From the NCBI RefSeq assembly GCF_018070075.1, contig NZ_JAGPXE010000009.1:124001-188000 (forward strand): a DNA stretch of 64,000 nucleotides, in the 5' to 3' direction. Below are positions 37,204 to 45,616 of this stretch, one piece after another (the first letter of the stretch is position 1; each line of letters opens with the position of its first letter). A model generated the notes under the pieces. That model searched no databases. It worked only from the letters and a program-made list of their open reading frames with translations, and was not told where the DNA came from. This DNA comes from Saccharopolyspora endophytica (GTDB taxonomy: Bacteria > Actinomycetota > Actinomycetes > Mycobacteriales > Pseudonocardiaceae). Made by a program: the position numbers and the translations under genes.

Positions 37204-38784
37204 TCACGCCACGCGCCGGGTCGTGGTCGGCACCGCTGCGAGGAGCGTCTTGGTGTAGTCGTGCTGGGGATCGAGCAGGACCTGCTCGACGGTGCCGAGC
37301 TCGACGATCTCGCCCCGGTACATGACCGCGACGCGGTCGGCGATGTTCCAGGCGAGACCGAGGTCGTGGGTGATGACCAGCGTCGACAGTCCCTTGTCCA
37401 CGCGCAGCCGGAGCAGCAGCGAGAGGATCTCGCCGCGCACCGTGGCGTCCAGCGAGGCGACCGGCTCGTCGGCGATGAGGACCTCCGGCTCCAGCACCAG
37501 GGCACCCGCGATGACGACGCGCTGGCGCTGACCGCCTGAGAGCTCCTGCGGGAAGCGGGAGAAGAACTTCTCCGCCGGTCGCAGTTCCGCGGCTTCCAGG
37601 GCGGCGGACACCCGGCCGACCTCGTCGTCGGTGATGCCGTGGATCCGCAGTCCCTCGGCCACCGCTTCGTAGACGGTGTGCCGCGGGTTGAGGGCACCGG
37701 TGGGGTCCTGCAGGACCAGCTGCACCTTGCGGCGGTAGTCGCGCAACGCCGCCGCCCCGGCGGGCAGCGGAACACCGTTGAACCGCACCGCACCGCCGGT
37801 GGGACGCTGCAGGCCGAGCAGCGTGCGCGCCAGCGTGGTCTTGCCGGAGCCGGACTGCCCGACCAGCGCCACGATCTCGTTGGCGCCGACCGCGAGGTCC
37901 ACCCCGCGCACCGCGCGCACGGCCTGACCGGAGCGGCTGCGGAAGGTCACCGCGACAGCGTCGGCGGACAGGAGCGACTCACCGGCGGACCCGCCCTCGG
38001 TGAGGCGGAACCTCGGGTCGCCCACGGTCGGGAACGCGTCGGCCAACGCTCTGCTGTGCTCGTGCTGCGGCCGGCTCATGACCTGCTCGGTCGGCCCGTG
38101 CTCGACGACCTCGCCCCGGTACATCACCGCCAGCCGGGAGCAGGTCGCCGACAGCACCGACAGGTCGTGGCTGATCATGACCAGCGCGATACCGCGTTCG
38201 GCGACCAGGCGCTTGAGCAGGTCCAGCACCTGCGCCTGCACCACGACGTCCAGCGCCGTGGTGGGTTCGTCGGCGATGACCAGCCGGGGTTCGCACGCCA
38301 GCGCCATGGCGATCATGACGCGCTGCTTCTGCCCGCCGGAGAGCTCGTGCGGGTAGGCGCCCGCGCGGTCGGCGGGCAGCTCGACCTGGGCCAGCAGCTC
38401 CGCGACCCGCTCGCCCAGATCGCCCTTGCCCCCGTGCAGCCGGATCGGCTCGGCGATCTGCTCACCGATGGTGCGCACCGGGTTCAGCGCGTGCATCGCC
38501 CCCTGGAACACCACCGAGGCACCGGCCCAGCGGACCGCGCGCAACCGGCCGAAGCTCATCTCGCGGACGTCCTCGCCGTCGAGCAGCACCTCGCCGTCGA
38601 CGCGGGCGGTGCGCGGCAGCAACCGCAGCACCGACATCGCCACGCTCGTCTTGCCGCACCCCGATTCCCCGGCCAGGCCGAGTGTTTCGCCCGCGTCCAG
38701 GCTCAGGTTCACCCCGGACACGGCGGGCTCGTCGGCGCCGCCGTAAGTGATCGACACGTCGCGCAGTTGCAGAATCGGACTCAA
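37204..38784 (-). CDS. Dipeptide/oligopeptide-type ABC importer, fused ATP-binding protein
   Basis: A 526-residue protein with two complete ATPase halves, equivalent to DppD and DppF fused. First half: GESGCGKTS, LSGGQKQRVMIAMAL, VIADEPTTALD. Second half: GQSGSGKTT, LSGGQRQRVVIAGAL, LIADEPVASLD. The start is a TTG at 38784 that overlaps the upstream permease stop as TTGA, so it is coupled to that gene; no ATG or GTG is suitably placed. Last gene of a four-gene operon. Confidence 0.9.
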   Translation of the reverse strand: MSPILQLRDVSITYGGADEPAVSGVNLSLDAGETLGLAGESGCGKTSVAMSVLRLLPRTARVDGEVLLDGEDVREMSFGRLRAVRWAGASVVFQGAMHALNPVRTIGEQIAEPIRLHGGKGDLGERVAELLAQVELPADRAGAYPHELSGGQKQRVMIAMALACEPRLVIADEPTTALDVVVQAQVLDLLKRLVAERGIALVMISHDLSVLSATCSRLAVMYRGEVVEHGPTEQVMSRPQHEHSRALADAFPTVGDPRFRLTEGGSAGESLLSADAVAVTFRSRSGQAVRAVRGVDLAVGANEIVALVGQSGSGKTTLARTLLGLQRPTGGAVRFNGVPLPAGAAALRDYRRKVQLVLQDPTGALNPRHTVYEAVAEGLRIHGITDDEVGRVSAALEAAELRPAEKFFSRFPQELSGGQRQRVVIAGALVLEPEVLIADEPVASLDATVRGEILSLLLRLRVDKGLSTLVITHDLGLAWNIADRVAVMYRGEIVELGTVEQVLLDPQHDYTKTLLAAVPTTTRRVA

Positions 38785-39680
38785 CGTCGCCCCCGCAGCC
38801 TCGGGTTGAACACCGCTTCCAGCGCCCGGCCGCACAGCGTGAAACCGAGCACCACCAACACGATTCCCAGGCCGGGCGGCAGCAGGTACCACCAGGCACC
38901 GCCTGTGACCGCACCGGTGTCCATCGCCGACTTCAGCATCGTGCCCCAGGAAACCCGGCTGGGATCGCCCAGACCGAGGAAGGACAGCGTGGATTCGGAG
39001 ATGATCGAGCTGGCCACCGACAGGGTGGTGTTCGCGAACACCAGCGGCAGCACGGCGGGCAGCACGTGCTTGAAGATCACGTGCCCGTGCCCGGCTCCGA
39101 GCGCGCGGGAGCGTTCGATGTAGGGGCGGGCCTCGATGGTCAGCGTCTGGGCGCGCACCACCCGGGCCGTGTGCGGCCAGGAGGTGACGCCGATGGCGAG
39201 CACGATCGTCCACAGCCCGCGTTCGAGCACCGTCGACAGCGCGATGGCCAGCACCAGCGACGGCAGCACCAGGAAGAAGTCGGTGAACCGCAGCAGGATT
39301 CGCGAGGCCCAGCCGCCGAAGTGCGCTGCCGCCACCCCGACCAGCGCACCGATCAGCACCGACAGGATCGCCGCCGACAACCCGACGACCAGCGAGACGC
39401 GCGCGCCCCACCAGGTCAGCAGCAGCACGGATCGGCCGGATTCGTCGGTGCCCAAGGGGTATTCGGCGCTGGGCGCCTGCAGCGCGGCACCGGTGGCGCG
39501 GGTGACGTCCAGCCCGGTGGAGTCGGTGAGCAGCGGCGCCAGCAGGGCCAGCAGCACGATCGCCGCCAGCAGCACCAGGCCCACCAGTCCGGCGCGGTCG
39601 GCCCGGAAGACCCGCCAGCCCTCGGCGAGGCTCGCCTTCCGCCGGGCGCGCACGACCTGGGATGCGGTGGGGGCGGTCAT
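38781..39680 (-). CDS. Dipeptide-type ABC importer, permease 2 (DppC-like)
   Basis: A 299-residue permease. HPLGTDE-type motif appears as YPLGTDESGRSVLLLTWWGARVSL, followed by five to six membrane helices and the EAA loop YIERSRALGAGHGHVIFKHVLP, which contacts the ATPase; SFLGLGDPSRVSWGTML is also characteristic of DppC. It overlaps the upstream permease by four bases and the ATPase downstream by four, so the operon is tightly coupled. Confidence 0.92.
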   Translation of the reverse strand: MTAPTASQVVRARRKASLAEGWRVFRADRAGLVGLVLLAAIVLLALLAPLLTDSTGLDVTRATGAALQAPSAEYPLGTDESGRSVLLLTWWGARVSLVVGLSAAILSVLIGALVGVAAAHFGGWASRILLRFTDFFLVLPSLVLAIALSTVLERGLWTIVLAIGVTSWPHTARVVRAQTLTIEARPYIERSRALGAGHGHVIFKHVLPAVLPLVFANTTLSVASSIISESTLSFLGLGDPSRVSWGTMLKSAMDTGAVTGGAWWYLLPPGLGIVLVVLGFTLCGRALEAVFNPRLRGRR

Positions 39681-40714
39681 GACTCGCGCACCCGAGGGTC
39701 GATGACCCGGTAGAGCAGGTCTGCCAGCACGTTCATGACCACCACGCTTCCCGCCAGCACGATGAAGATGCCCTGCAGCAGCGGCAGGTCGGGCACCCGC
39801 AGAGCCTCGTAGGTCAGCAGCCCCAGCCCGGGCCAGGAGAACACCGTCTCCACCGTGATGGCACCGGCGACCACCAGCCCCAGCCGCAGGAAGATCAGCG
39901 TCACCGTGGGCAGCAGCGCGTTGGGCACGGCGTGCCTGCTGCGGACCAGGTCCTCGCGAAGCCCCTTGGCGCGGGCGGTCGTCAGGTAGTCCTCACCCAT
40001 CTCCTCCAGCAGCGAGGAGCGCATCACCATCAGGTATTCGGCGTAGATGACCGCGAGCATCGTCAGCACCGGCAGCACCATGTGGTGCGCGACGTCGAGG
40101 ATCTGCGGCAGGAGTTCCGGGGGCGTGTCGGGGTCGGAGATGCCGCCGACCGGGAACAGTCCCGGGATCGGGCCGACCCCGACGCCGAAGGCCATCAGCA
40201 CGATCAGGCCAAGCCAGAACGTCGGCACCGACCACAGCGCCAGCGCCACCGAGCTGGTGGTCTTGTCGAAGGCCCCGCCGTGCTTCCAGGCCGCGCGCGA
40301 ACCCATCCACAGGCCCAGCACGATGGCCAGCACCGTCGCGGTGCCGACCAGCAGCACCGTCGGGCCGATGCGCTGCAGGATCAGCTCGCCCACCGGCCGG
40401 GTGTAGGTGTAGGAGGTGCCGAGGTCACCGCGCAGCAGGTTGCCGAGGAAGTCCAGGAACTGCTTCCACAGCGGCTGGTCGAGACCGAGCCGTTCGCGCA
40501 GGTCCGCGATCTGCTGCGCCGTCATCGGAGCGCCGCGGGTCATGGTGCGCACCGGGTCTCCGGGCATCACGCGGAACAGGAAGAAGCCGAGCACGGCGAC
40601 CAGCAGCAGGCTCACCAGCCCGCCGCCGATCTTGCCGCCGACGTAGCGCAGGAGCCGGCCACCGTTGCCGGTGGCCGGTTCCTGGTCGTCCACAGTGGTC
40701 AGCAGGTCCGGCAC
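39677..40714 (-). CDS. Dipeptide-type ABC importer, permease 1 (DppB-like)
   Basis: A 345-residue permease with six predicted helices. The DppB signature VLGFFLFRVMPGDPVRTM opens the core and the EAA loop is DYLTTARAKGLREDLVRSRHAVPNA. GTG 40714, four bases after the stop of the binding-protein gene and behind gggag, is preferred to an ATG at 40744 lying inside that gene. The C-terminus overlaps the DppC-like gene by four bases. Confidence 0.92.
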   Translation of the reverse strand: MPDLLTTVDDQEPATGNGGRLLRYVGGKIGGGLVSLLLVAVLGFFLFRVMPGDPVRTMTRGAPMTAQQIADLRERLGLDQPLWKQFLDFLGNLLRGDLGTSYTYTRPVGELILQRIGPTVLLVGTATVLAIVLGLWMGSRAAWKHGGAFDKTTSSVALALWSVPTFWLGLIVLMAFGVGVGPIPGLFPVGGISDPDTPPELLPQILDVAHHMVLPVLTMLAVIYAEYLMVMRSSLLEEMGEDYLTTARAKGLREDLVRSRHAVPNALLPTVTLIFLRLGLVVAGAITVETVFSWPGLGLLTYEALRVPDLPLLQGIFIVLAGSVVVMNVLADLLYRVIDPRVRES

Positions 40715-40718
40715 GCGG

Positions 40719-42512
40719 TCACTCCCGGTCGTCCGCGGTGGCACGGCGCCGCACGACGACCACCACTCCCACCAGCACGATCAGCACGACGAGCCCGCCG
40801 AGGCCCCAGGCGACGGCGGTGTAGTTCGTGCCGTCGGAGCCGTTGATCGCCTTGTCGGTGGGCTCGGCGCCGTAGTAGCCCCAGTAGCCCTGCTGACCGG
40901 TGATCACGCCTTCGGCCGCCGGCTGCGTCGTGAAGCCGTTGTACCGGTCGGTGCGGTAGGCCTCCAGCGAGTTGGCGTAGTACAGCACCAGCCCTGTCGC
41001 CTGGTCGTAGAACCGGGACTGCAGCTGCTTGACCAGGTCGGCCCGCTTGGCCGGGTCGAACTCGGCGAGCTGCTTGCCGTACAGGTCGTCGTAGGCCGGG
41101 TCGCACTGCAGCGTGTCCGGGGTGCCGTTGCCGTCGGGCGTCGGGCGGGCGCCGCAGGTCTGCAGGCGCAGCACGTAGTCCGGGTCGGGGTTGGCCGACC
41201 AGCCGCTGATGACCATGTCGAAGTCGCCGGCGGTGGTGCGATCGTTGAGCTGGTTGTCCGACACCGGCTGCAGCTCGACGTTGATGCCCAGGTCGGCGAG
41301 CCAGCGCTTGACGAACTCGCCGACCTGCGAGTCGGCGGCTTCGTCGCCGTGCAGCACGAAGTCGAAGTTCAGCGGTTCGCCCTGCGGCGTGCGGCGGATT
41401 CCGTCGGGCCCGCGGGTGTACCCGGCCTCGTCGAGCTGGCGGTTCGCGGCGGCCGGGTCGAATCCGCGCGGCTGCGGCGGGGTCCAGTGGTAGTCGCCGA
41501 AGATGGGTGGCAGGTATCCCCCGCCGACCTGCCCGTAGCCGCCGAGAACCCGCTCGACGAGGGCCTTCCGGTCGATGGCGAGATCGATGGCCTGCCGGAC
41601 CCGGACGTCGGTGAGCGCGGGGTGCCCGCTGCCGATCGGCTGGTTCTCGCTGTTGGTGGCGCCGGGGTTGAGGATCATCTCGTAGAACCGGCGGCCCTGG
41701 CCCTTGACCTGCTTGATGTCGGCTTCGCCCTCCAGCGCGTCGAACTGCGCGGGGGTGAGCTTCTGGACCACGTCGAGGTCGCCCTTGCGCAGCGCCTGCA
41801 CGGCGGCGTCGCTGTTCTTGAACTGGGTGAACTGCACCTCGGCGACCTTCGGCGCGCCCCGCCAGAAGTTCGGGTTGGCGGTGAGCGTGACGTCCTGCTC
41901 CGGCCGGTAACCGGTGAGCACGTAGGGGCCGCTGCCGACGACCGGCATCTGGTCGTTGGCGAAGTTCTCCACGTCGGCGACCTTGGACCACACGTGTTCG
42001 GGCACGATCGGCGCATCGATGGCCAGCATCGTGGCCTGCGGCGTCTTGGTGCGGATGACCAGCGTGGAGTCGTCCGGGGCGGAGACCTGGTCGAAGTTCT
42101 CCACGAAGTTGCCGTTGGCGGTGGAGGCGGCCGGGTCGGTCATCATCCGGTTGTAGGTGTAGGCGGCGTCCCGCGCGGTGACCGGCTGACCGTCGGACCA
42201 GGTGACCCCGGGCCGGATGTGGAAGGTCCAGGTGAGCTTGTCCGGTGTGGACTCCCACCGCTCCGCCAGCTCCGGTTCCACGCCGAAGTCTTCGGTGCTG
42301 TAGGTGGTCAGCGTCGGGTAGATCGCCCGGAAGATGTCCGTGGCGGCCAACGTGTAACCCAGGAACGGGTTGAGCGAGTCGATCTGCTGCTGCAGTCCGA
42401 CGCGCAGCGTGGCGCCCTGCGGGCGGTCCCCGTTCTCCTGTGCCGACGCCGGTGCGGGCAGCAACGAGCCGACCAGCAACGCGGCCCCCAGCGCGACGAG
42501 TCGTCTACGCAC
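40719..42512 (-). CDS. Dipeptide-type ABC importer, substrate-binding protein with C-terminal membrane anchor
   Basis: A 597-residue family 5 solute-binding protein. The signal peptide (1-24) ends PASA before QENGD and has no lipobox cysteine. The core shows TLRVGLQQQIDSLNPFLGY, the signature WTFHIRPGVTWSDGQPVTARD and a typical hinge region. Unusually for a binding protein it ends with one membrane helix (about 565-588, VAWGLGGLVVLIVLVGVVVVV) and a basic tail RRRATADDRE, so it is anchored at the C-terminus rather than by a lipid. GTG start behind gaaggggg. First gene of the importer operon; peptides or other small ligands are possible. Confidence 0.92.
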   Translation of the reverse strand: MRRRLVALGAALLVGSLLPAPASAQENGDRPQGATLRVGLQQQIDSLNPFLGYTLAATDIFRAIYPTLTTYSTEDFGVEPELAERWESTPDKLTWTFHIRPGVTWSDGQPVTARDAAYTYNRMMTDPAASTANGNFVENFDQVSAPDDSTLVIRTKTPQATMLAIDAPIVPEHVWSKVADVENFANDQMPVVGSGPYVLTGYRPEQDVTLTANPNFWRGAPKVAEVQFTQFKNSDAAVQALRKGDLDVVQKLTPAQFDALEGEADIKQVKGQGRRFYEMILNPGATNSENQPIGSGHPALTDVRVRQAIDLAIDRKALVERVLGGYGQVGGGYLPPIFGDYHWTPPQPRGFDPAAANRQLDEAGYTRGPDGIRRTPQGEPLNFDFVLHGDEAADSQVGEFVKRWLADLGINVELQPVSDNQLNDRTTAGDFDMVISGWSANPDPDYVLRLQTCGARPTPDGNGTPDTLQCDPAYDDLYGKQLAEFDPAKRADLVKQLQSRFYDQATGLVLYYANSLEAYRTDRYNGFTTQPAAEGVITGQQGYWGYYGAEPTDKAINGSDGTNYTAVAWGLGGLVVLIVLVGVVVVVRRRATADDRE

Positions 42513-42581
42513 GTGTGGCCCCCTTCGTCCTCGCGCGAATGGAAAGAAGGAACCACCTTTTCCTGCTGTTAGTCAATGCTT

Positions 42582-42730
42582 CACCGCGGGTTGTCGCGAA
42601 CCCGCGTCACGCTCGGGCACGAAACCGTTGCCCGAACGCGCTGCCGACCCAGCGGGCGCCGAACCCGCGAGGAGCGCGATCGCGCGTTCGGGCACGTCTT
42701 GCCGTACGAGTTCCGCTACCCGTCCCGGCG
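42582..42730. repeat. Possible strongly diverged copy (E) of the structured element
   Basis: The outer ends resemble the element (left caccgcgggtt, right gagttccgctacccg) and the interior has a 13-bp inverted repeat tgcccgaacgcgc / gcgcgttcgggca (42629-42641 with 42682-42694), but the conserved apical hairpin is absent. It lies upstream of the dipeptide importer. It may be an unrelated palindrome. Confidence 0.3.
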
Positions 42731-42756
42731 GGCGAAACGACCGCGGGAAGCCCGGT

Positions 42757-43479
42757 TTACAAGTCACCCCAGCGGGCCGGTTGCCACTGCACGCATTCGG
42801 GCTTGGCTCCGGTCCGGGTGAATTCGTCCAGGGCTGCGCGGAGTTCGCGGAACGACAGCACCGCGTTGCGCGGGAACTTCAGCGTGCTGCCCGCGTCGAA
42901 CGGCAAGGCGGGCGCGTCCCCCGACGGCTGCGGGTTGCAGGTGTGCCAGGAGATCATGTCGCCTTCGACGTCCTCTTCGGTGAAGTTGAGGACCCCGAGT
43001 TCGCTCTCGGCATCGGTGACGATCCGGATCTGCTCGTACGGACCGGGCGCTTCGGGATCGGCGTGCGGCCGGTCCCAGACGTAGATGTGCCCGGCGCCCT
43101 CACCGGGCGAGCGCAGCAGCTTGTCGACGAGTTCGGCCTTGTCGTCCTCGTTCTGGGCGTAGTGCCGTTCGCCGTCGATGACCGCGGTGGTGACGGTGAC
43201 GCCGAGTTCGGTGTTGCGGGCACCGACGGCCTCGGCCCGCAGACCTTCCAGGCAGGTCTTGGCCTCGGTCAACGCCCGCATCGCCGCCCCCTGGTGGTAC
43301 ACCAGGTCTCCCCAGTACGGGTGGCCGAGGACCTTGTTGAGGTCGTCGTAGACGGCGCGGGTGTCTTCGATCAGCTTGTCCAGGGCATCGACCGGTACGT
43401 CGGTCAGACGCGCGAAAACCACCGCGGGCGGTTCCAGCGGTGCGTGCGGGTCGGGCTCGTCCTGTGCTGGATTCGACAT
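42757..43479 (-). CDS. Imm1-like immunity-family protein
   Basis: A 240-residue cytosolic protein. The last 80 residues match the Imm1 pattern of polymorphic-toxin immunity proteins: GVLNFTEEDVEGDMISWHT, then FPRNAVLSFRELRAALDEF, then a terminal TGAKPECVQW. The first 150 residues are less familiar (an alpha-helical region followed by GVTVTTAVIDGERHYAQNED). No toxin gene (WXG100, deaminase or nuclease tail) lies next to it in this window. A role as a solitary immunity protein is inference; the assignment rests on the C-terminal pattern. Confidence 0.6.
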   Translation of the reverse strand: MSNPAQDEPDPHAPLEPPAVVFARLTDVPVDALDKLIEDTRAVYDDLNKVLGHPYWGDLVYHQGAAMRALTEAKTCLEGLRAEAVGARNTELGVTVTTAVIDGERHYAQNEDDKAELVDKLLRSPGEGAGHIYVWDRPHADPEAPGPYEQIRIVTDAESELGVLNFTEEDVEGDMISWHTCNPQPSGDAPALPFDAGSTLKFPRNAVLSFRELRAALDEFTRTGAKPECVQWQPARWGDL

Positions 43480-43604
43480 GCCTTCCCTGCATCCACTTCG
43501 ATCACGGGTACCAGCGGGGGCACCCCAGGCGCAGCTCGTTCACAGTGAGGCTACCGCGAGTCATCTCGCGGTCCCGCAGCGCATCCGGTTGATCTCCGAA
43601 CGGA

Positions 43605-44231
43605 TCAACCGGCCCAGTCGCGCAGCACTTCCAGCGCCGACTCATCGCGGGTGCCGCCGAGGGTCAGCAACGCGCGGGTCAGCCCTTCGGCGTCGTCGAG
43701 CCCGAGGTCTTCGACGAGTTCACCGGGCAGGCTGAGGGTCGACAACGCGACGCCGAGCATGCCCGCGTCGAGCAGACCCGCGCCGCGCCTGCCGATCCGG
43801 CGCCCGACCGCGGCGTGCAGCTGGACGGCGGTGTCGACGCTGGCCCGGCTGATCTCGCCGAGCGCGGTGCGCACCTCGGGGTTGCGGACGGCTTCCAGAT
43901 GCAGCTCGAACAGCGCGAGGAACTGGGAACGGGCGTTGCCCGACATGCGGCTCAGCATCGCCGCGTACAGCGCGGTGATGTCGTCGGGGCAGACGTCCTC
44001 GGGGATGTGGGCGCAGAGCGCTTCGAGCGCGGCGACGTGCCGTTCGGCGAGGTAGTGCGCAATGGCCTCGAACAGGGCGTTGCGCGTCGGGTAGTAGTTC
44101 TTGGTGGTGCCCTCCGGGACCCGCGCCTCGCGGTCGATCGCGCGATGGGTCAGCCCGCGGCCGCCGTCACGCGCGAGCACCTCGATGGCGGCATCGGCGA
44201 GCAGTTCCCGACGGTTTCCTCGCTGCGTCAT
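43605..44231 (-). CDS. TetR-family transcriptional regulator
   Basis: A 208-residue regulator. The N-terminal HTH is RRELLADAAIEVLARDGGRG, LTHRAIDREARVPEGTTKNY, YPTRNALFEAIAHYL, a standard TetR DNA-binding domain; the rest is the ligand-binding helical bundle. ATG 44231 is used; a longer reading to 44282 is not supported. It lies downstream of the enoyl-CoA hydratase gene on the same strand (125-base gap) and could control it or its own transcription; M. tuberculosis has a TetR gene (Rv1474c) in the same neighbourhood. Confidence 0.88.
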   Translation of the reverse strand: MTQRGNRRELLADAAIEVLARDGGRGLTHRAIDREARVPEGTTKNYYPTRNALFEAIAHYLAERHVAALEALCAHIPEDVCPDDITALYAAMLSRMSGNARSQFLALFELHLEAVRNPEVRTALGEISRASVDTAVQLHAAVGRRIGRRGAGLLDAGMLGVALSTLSLPGELVEDLGLDDAEGLTRALLTLGGTRDESALEVLRDWAG

Positions 44232-44356
44232 GCATCCCCTAGATCTCGCTCGAGTTGAGCAAGATCGTATCCCCGACACCACAGCGGTGGTGCGAGGGCA
44301 CGCGGGGGTGTTGCAGCGCAGAGCGCTATTACGAGCCGATGATCAGCAACGGGTGA

Positions 44357-45169
44357 TCATCGGACCACGCCGAGCTGCTGGGCGAGCTCGGTGATGCGGC
44401 GCAGCTGCGCGGCGCGCTCGGCCGCGAGCTGCTGCTCCGGATCGACGGCCTCGTCGGCCAGTGCCAGCAGCGACAACGTCTCGCGGACCGCGCCCTCCGG
44501 CGGAGCCGCCACCGACTCGACCAGGGCGTCGACCGCGGCGTCCAGCCCGTCCGGGTCGACGACCTGGTTGGCCAGGCCGATCCGCATCGCTTCCTCGGCG
44601 GTGACCTCACGCCCGGTCACGCAGATCTCCACCGCGCGCGCGTAACCGACCGCGCGCACGAGCGGCAGCGTCCCGCCGAGATCGGGCACCAGCCCGAGCC
44701 CGGTCTCGGCCATCCGCAGCCGCGCGTCGGTGGCCAGCACCCGCATGTCGCAGGCGAGCGCCAGCTGGAACCCGGCTCCGATCGCATGACCCCGCACGGC
44801 AGCGATCGTGACCCGTTCCGGTTCCCGCAACCAGCTGAACGCCTGCTGGTAGCCGGCGATCTCGGCGTCGGACTGCTCGGTGGGGCGCTCGGCCAGCGCC
44901 GCCAGGCCCGGAGCACCGTCCACCCCTTCAGGGCTGAACATCCTCCGGTCCAGTCCGGCCGAGAAAGCCCGGCCGGCTCCGCGCAGCACGACAACCCGGA
45001 TCTCCGCGCTCAACGACCGGCCGATTTCCCGCAGCGCCTGCCAGGTGTGCGGGGTTTGCGCGTTGAGCTTGTCCGGGCGGTCCAGCGTGATGGTGGCACG
45101 CCGCCCGTGGATCGTGAGCCCCACACCGCCACGATCCAACAGGTCGGCGTCCACTACCGACTCCGCCAA
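44357..45169 (-). CDS. Enoyl-CoA hydratase/isomerase family protein (EchA12-like)
   Basis: A crotonase-fold protein of about 270 residues. The oxyanion-hole segments are VVVLRGAGRAFSAGLD and AVRGHAIGAGFQLALACDMR, and AETGLGLVPDLGGTLPLVRA follows with an acidic residue near the expected catalytic position. The start is uncertain: TTG 45169 has ggagg five bases upstream; GTG 45154 and GTG 45193 are alternatives. The order EchA - small HTH - ABC-F matches M. tuberculosis Rv1472-Rv1473A-Rv1473. The substrate is unknown. Confidence 0.85.
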   Translation of the reverse strand: MAESVVDADLLDRGGVGLTIHGRRATITLDRPDKLNAQTPHTWQALREIGRSLSAEIRVVVLRGAGRAFSAGLDRRMFSPEGVDGAPGLAALAERPTEQSDAEIAGYQQAFSWLREPERVTIAAVRGHAIGAGFQLALACDMRVLATDARLRMAETGLGLVPDLGGTLPLVRAVGYARAVEICVTGREVTAEEAMRIGLANQVVDPDGLDAAVDALVESVAAPPEGAVRETLSLLALADEAVDPEQQLAAERAAQLRRITELAQQLGVVR

Positions 45170-45218
45170 GCGGACCTCCAGGCTGGACGGCACGACCGGG
45201 AACGGCCGGCCGTCGAGT

Positions 45219-45428
45219 TCACTTCTTCTTGGACCGCGTCGCGCCGCCACGGCCACGCAACTGCACGCCTGATTCGCTCAGAACCCGGTGCACGAAGCCG
45301 TAGGACCGACCGGTCGACTCCGCCAGTGCGCGGATGCTCGCCCCCTTCTCGTACTTCTTTCTCAGATCACTGGCCAGCTTGTCGCGCGCGCTTCCCGTAA
45401 TGCGCGCGCCCTTCTTCAGCTCAGCCAC
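45219..45428 (-). CDS. Small helix-turn-helix protein (Rv1473A-like)
   Basis: A 69-residue basic protein. The central helix-turn-helix is DLRKKYEKGASIRALAESTG followed by RSYGFVHRVLSESGV, of the resolvase-type HTH kind, and it ends with a Lys/Arg tail (RGRGGATRSKKK). The GTG at 45428 gives the conserved start VAELKKGARITG and has ggaaggcgggg upstream. Equivalent small genes accompany ABC-F genes in mycobacteria. It probably binds DNA; its targets are unknown. Confidence 0.82.
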   Translation of the reverse strand: MAELKKGARITGSARDKLASDLRKKYEKGASIRALAESTGRSYGFVHRVLSESGVQLRGRGGATRSKKK

Positions 45429-45616
45429 GGTGTCCCCGCCTTCCCTCTGAGCAGGTCGGGCCTCGCGACCCCTGTCAGCGCAATGATCGAACAGGAAAGG
45501 CCCGAACGCCAGGCGATCATGGAAAAAAGATCGGCCATCGGTCGAGATGGGCACGCGGCGATCACCGGAATGCACTAATCCATCCGTAGTAGCCCGCCGT
45601 CGTGGTATACGGAGCG

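Noticed and set aside
37204-42512. Nickel or siderophore importer instead of dipeptide importer
   Set aside because: Sequence features identify only the family 5/DppBCDF type; no residue pattern points to nickel or siderophore, so the broad name is kept.
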